Source of the DNA: CBDDLD01 sp965250025
GTDB lineage: Bacteria > Bacteroidota > Bacteroidia > Flavobacteriales > Flavobacteriaceae
Assembly (NCBI GenBank): GCA_965250025.1
Contig: OZ252283.1
Location: 2,108,001-2,172,000, forward strand
Length of the DNA: 64,000 nt
Reading direction: 5' to 3'
Shown: piece after piece, positions 61,564 through 64,000 of the stretch
Position numbering within the stretch: the stretch's first letter is position 1
Layout: every line of letters starts with the position of its first letter
Program-made: the position numbers and the translations under genes
The notes under the pieces: model-generated
Database searches by the model: none
Told to the model about the DNA's origin: nothing
Seen by the model: only the letters and a program-made list of their open reading frames with translations

Positions 61564-64000
61564 CTATACTTTTAGCTTCTTTCTAAGCTTTTTCCAAAAT
61601 GACTGTTTATCCTGTTCATGATAGGCATCTCCATAAGCACCGTAGCCATAACCGTAACCATAGCCATAACCATAGCCATATTTATGACTGGCCTTATGTT
61701 TATAGAAGTTGAGCACAAAACTAATATTCTTAACTTCTCCTGATCTGTATTTGGCATTAATCAGTTTCAACATGCCTTTCTTGGTATAATCTAAACGGAT
61801 CATAAAGATCGTAGCATCTGCATAATGAGATAGCTCCAATGCATCAGTTACTAAACCTAATGGTGGTGTATCTAGTATAATGATATCATATGTACTTCTC
61901 AACTGATCCAGTAACTCTTTTAACTTTTCACTCATTAAAAGTTCCGAAGGGTTTGGAGGTATGGGTCCGGAGGTTACAATATCAAGGTTTTCTATATGAG
62001 TTTTTGATATCACCTCATTTACGGAGCTTTCACCAATGAAGTAATTCACAATGCCTTTCTCATTCGTGATGTTAAAATCACCAAATATCTTTGGTCGCCT
62101 TAAATCTAACCCAAGTAGTATGGTCTTTTTACCGGACAAAGCATAAACCGTTGCCATATTTATAGAACAAAATGTTTTTCCTTCTCCACTTATCGAAGAT
62201 GTGATCATTAATGTTCGTCCGCCTTTATCACTCGCTTGTTTTCTGTATATGAATTGTAAACTGGATCTTAAAGCTCTAAAAGACTCCGCTACTACAGATT
62301 TTGGTTTTTCATAAACAATGAGATTATTATCATGCTTATACTTACCAATCAACCCTAATACAGGAATTTTAGACAATTGACTCACTTCATCAGGCCCATG
62401 AATATTGGTATCTAATAGAAACAATACAAATATTAAAACTATAGGTATAGAGAAACCCAACATGGTCGCCATAATATAGTTTAAAGATTTATTTGGTCCT
62501 ATGGGTCTATCTCCAATATCCTTAGCTTCATCAATAACCACAATATCCGATACGTTGGCTGCTTTTACAATGGCAGCTTCACTTCGTTTACTTTGGTATA
62601 CATTGTACGAATCTAAACTGATATCCAGTTTTCTTTGAATTTTCAAATATTCCTGTTGGTCTTCGGGCAAATCCCTTAATTGGCCTTCAAATTTGGCAAT
62701 ATTTCTGTTTATAGCGTTGAGTTGGAGATTTATAGTCCGTTTTGTTGCAGTAATAGTTTCTAACAATACATTCTTCTCTGCTGTAATCCTTCGATCTAAA
62801 TCTTTAAACAGTACATTATCTTCCTTGGTACTATACTCTAGTGTTTTTCGTTCAACTGCCAAGCCTGTGATACTCTTCACACTACTTATAATATTAGTTT
62901 CTGTAATACCTACTGAGGTCGGAGCCGCTATTTTGGTATAATCTGTTTTAGTATGCAGATACTGTTCTAAAGAATTTAAATACTCTAACTTGGTCTTTTC
63001 ACCTTCTTTTTCACGATCTAACTCCTTGAGGTTATTGGCTACGATATTCAATTCTTCAGTAACATCAAAGACCTGATTCTTCTTTCTGAAATTATTCATT
63101 TCGTCCGTAACATCCTTGAGATTATCATCTACAGCAGCCAGACTACTATCGATAAACTTTATGGTATTAGAGGCATACTGATTCTTTCGATCTAAAGCTG
63201 TTCTACTCAAAATAGCCACTGTAGTATTAAGGTAATCTACAATTTTTGCTTTGTTCTTTCCTAAAAGGGAAAGTCGCAATACTGAAGAAGCATCTCTGGA
63301 AAACGGGCGTATACTTACTGCATTTTTATATTGATTGACAATACCATCAAAGTTATTGTATCGAATAAAAAATACATTTTTTGATTTAACATACGTTTCC
63401 GGATTAAAATTAATTGTAACATTTAAAAATGAAAGTGTTATAGCTTCTCCATATTTAAATATTTTTTTATAGGCCCCGGGTTTAACACTAGCCCTTACCA
63501 AACTACGGTCCTCATATATCTGACACATTGGCTTAGCGCCTTTAAACTCAACATACAATTCAAAGGATGTGTCATCTATATGCGTAAATTGAATATTTTT
63601 ATTTAATAATTGTGGTTTTGTTTTATCTGTAATAACCTCAAAAGGTGCATCTTTATATATATCAATGAGATGGTACTCCCCTTGTTCAAAACACTGCTTA
63701 TAAAACTCTAAAGAATCCACAACCATTTCGTTATGACTTCTTGTATTTATTTCTGTGATGATCTTCCCTACTTTACCCGAAACACCTCCCCAATTAAATG
63801 AGATACTGGTATTGGCTGTAAAAAAAGGATTTTGATCATTTTCTATAGAGATTAAACTTTCCAGACGATATATATACTCCTTTCTAACATTAATATAATA
63901 TGCTATACCAAGGCCTATCAATACACAGATGACAATCAGTTTCCAAAAGCTGATGATTTTGAATAAAAACCCTTTGATATCAAAGCCTATCCCTCCGGAA
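61564..64000 (-). CDS. Wzc-type polysaccharide co-polymerase/tyrosine autokinase (5' end outside window)
   Basis: At least 812 residues; the frame is open to the window edge and starts beyond it. A membrane helix (FWKLIVICVLIGLGIAYYIN) precedes a long periplasmic coiled-coil region (about 200-470) and a second helix (about 485-505). Then comes the BY-kinase domain with Walker A ITSSISGEGKTFCSINMATV, Walker A' LLGLDLRRPKIF and Walker B DIIILDTPPLGLVTDA. The C-terminal tail has a tyrosine cluster HKYGYGYGYGYGYGYGAYGD, the site of autophosphorylation in this family, encoded by a hexanucleotide repeat. It controls chain length and export. First cluster gene visible in transcription order. Confidence 0.95.
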   Translation of the reverse strand, partial: SGGIGFDIKGFLFKIISFWKLIVICVLIGLGIAYYINVRKEYIYRLESLISIENDQNPFFTANTSISFNWGGVSGKVGKIITEINTRSHNEMVVDSLEFYKQCFEQGEYHLIDIYKDAPFEVITDKTKPQLLNKNIQFTHIDDTSFELYVEFKGAKPMCQIYEDRSLVRASVKPGAYKKIFKYGEAITLSFLNVTINFNPETYVKSKNVFFIRYNNFDGIVNQYKNAVSIRPFSRDASSVLRLSLLGKNKAKIVDYLNTTVAILSRTALDRKNQYASNTIKFIDSSLAAVDDNLKDVTDEMNNFRKKNQVFDVTEELNIVANNLKELDREKEGEKTKLEYLNSLEQYLHTKTDYTKIAAPTSVGITETNIISSVKSITGLAVERKTLEYSTKEDNVLFKDLDRRITAEKNVLLETITATKRTINLQLNAINRNIAKFEGQLRDLPEDQQEYLKIQRKLDISLDSYNVYQSKRSEAAIVKAANVSDIVVIDEAKDIGDRPIGPNKSLNYIMATMLGFSIPIVLIFVLFLLDTNIHGPDEVSQLSKIPVLGLIGKYKHDNNLIVYEKPKSVVAESFRALRSSLQFIYRKQASDKGGRTLMITSSISGEGKTFCSINMATVYALSGKKTILLGLDLRRPKIFGDFNITNEKGIVNYFIGESSVNEVISKTHIENLDIVTSGPIPPNPSELLMSEKLKELLDQLRSTYDIIILDTPPLGLVTDALELSHYADATIFMIRLDYTKKGMLKLINAKYRSGEVKNISFVLNFYKHKASHKYGYGYGYGYGYGYGAYGDAYHEQDKQSFWKKLRKKLKV
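61639..61680 (-). repeat. Hexanucleotide repeat encoding a (Tyr-Gly)7 tail
   Basis: Seven tandem copies of TAYGGY, read on the minus strand, encode seven Tyr-Gly pairs at the C-terminus of the tyrosine kinase. The unit length is a multiple of three, so copy-number change would alter the number of phosphorylatable tyrosines without breaking the frame. Units vary in third positions (TAT/TAC, GGT/GGC). Confidence 0.85.

Noticed and set aside
1..64000. Mobile elements, CRISPR arrays, tRNA or rRNA genes
   Set aside because: I looked for transposase motifs, integrases, terminal inverted repeats, regularly spaced direct repeats and cloverleaf-like sequences, and saw none. The polysaccharide locus shows no flanking insertion sequence.

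Overview
The window looks like chromosome from a marine or aquatic member of the Flavobacteriaceae (Bacteroidota). The evidence is low GC, a monoheme CcoP with a fused CcoN-CcoO oxidase, a PorV-type type IX secretion protein, 2TM-domain proteins, an LETM1-related biofilm protein, and promoter elements of the Bacteroidota type (TAnnTTTG at about -7). I see no rRNA, tRNA, CRISPR array, transposase or phage gene. Both window edges cut a gene: ccoI on the left and a Wzc-type tyrosine kinase on the right.

Layout. (1) 1-8053, + strand: cbb3-type cytochrome oxidase and its assembly genes (ccoI, then ccoS-ccoNO-ccoQ-ccoP-ccoG-ccoH-SafE-like protein), plus a small membrane protein. (2) 8156-10449, - strand: hemN followed by a universal stress protein. 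The promoters of ccoS and hemN carry near-identical FNR/CRP-type palindromes, each centred exactly 36.5 bp from the last base of a TAnnTTTG element, so respiration and anaerobic heme synthesis are probably co-regulated by oxygen. (3) 10471-12757: a YdeI/OmpD-associated protein, a Cu/Zn-SOD-like lipoprotein that has lost its metal site, and an LETM1-related protein. (4) 12776-16201, - strand: a five-gene signalling operon (TPR protein, LytS-like kinase fused to a 2TM domain, two stand-alone 2TM proteins, LytTR regulator). (5) 16452-18726: a YCII/DGPF protein with an ECF42-like sigma factor, and an orphan gene. (6) 18810-28149: housekeeping genes (cyclophilin-FKBP fusion, recQ, kdsD, tatC, an AhpD-like protein, lptB, a serine hydrolase, a TerC protein, pssA). 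(7) 28274-30525: a PorV-like outer-membrane protein and a DUF4105/Lnb-like protein.

(8) 30532-64000, - strand: about 33 kb of nearly uninterrupted, often overlapping genes for a surface polysaccharide. Reading in the direction of transcription, from the right edge: Wzc-like kinase; small priming transferase; UDP-HexNAc dehydrogenase and 4-epimerase (a UDP-GalNAcA route); Wzm/Wzt-type ABC exporter with a cargo-recognition domain; a modification block (sulfotransferase, PLP aminotransferase, WbqC protein, acyltransferase, beta-propeller protein, second sulfotransferase); many GT2 and GT4 glycosyltransferases; a NeuA-NeuB-acetyltransferase-NeuC block that predicts CMP-N-acetylneuraminic acid; an orphan GT-B-like protein; further glycosyltransferases; an O-antigen ligase/polymerase-like membrane protein; and a second, full-length priming transferase. 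The product is best read as a sialic-acid-containing, possibly sulfated and acylated, polysaccharide exported by the ABC route.

The strongest observations beyond routine annotation are the matched oxygen-responsive promoters, the inferred Neu5Ac pathway with no recognisable sialyltransferase, the degenerate SOD-like lipoprotein, the 2TM signalling operon, and the tyrosine-glycine hexanucleotide repeat at the tail of the tyrosine kinase.
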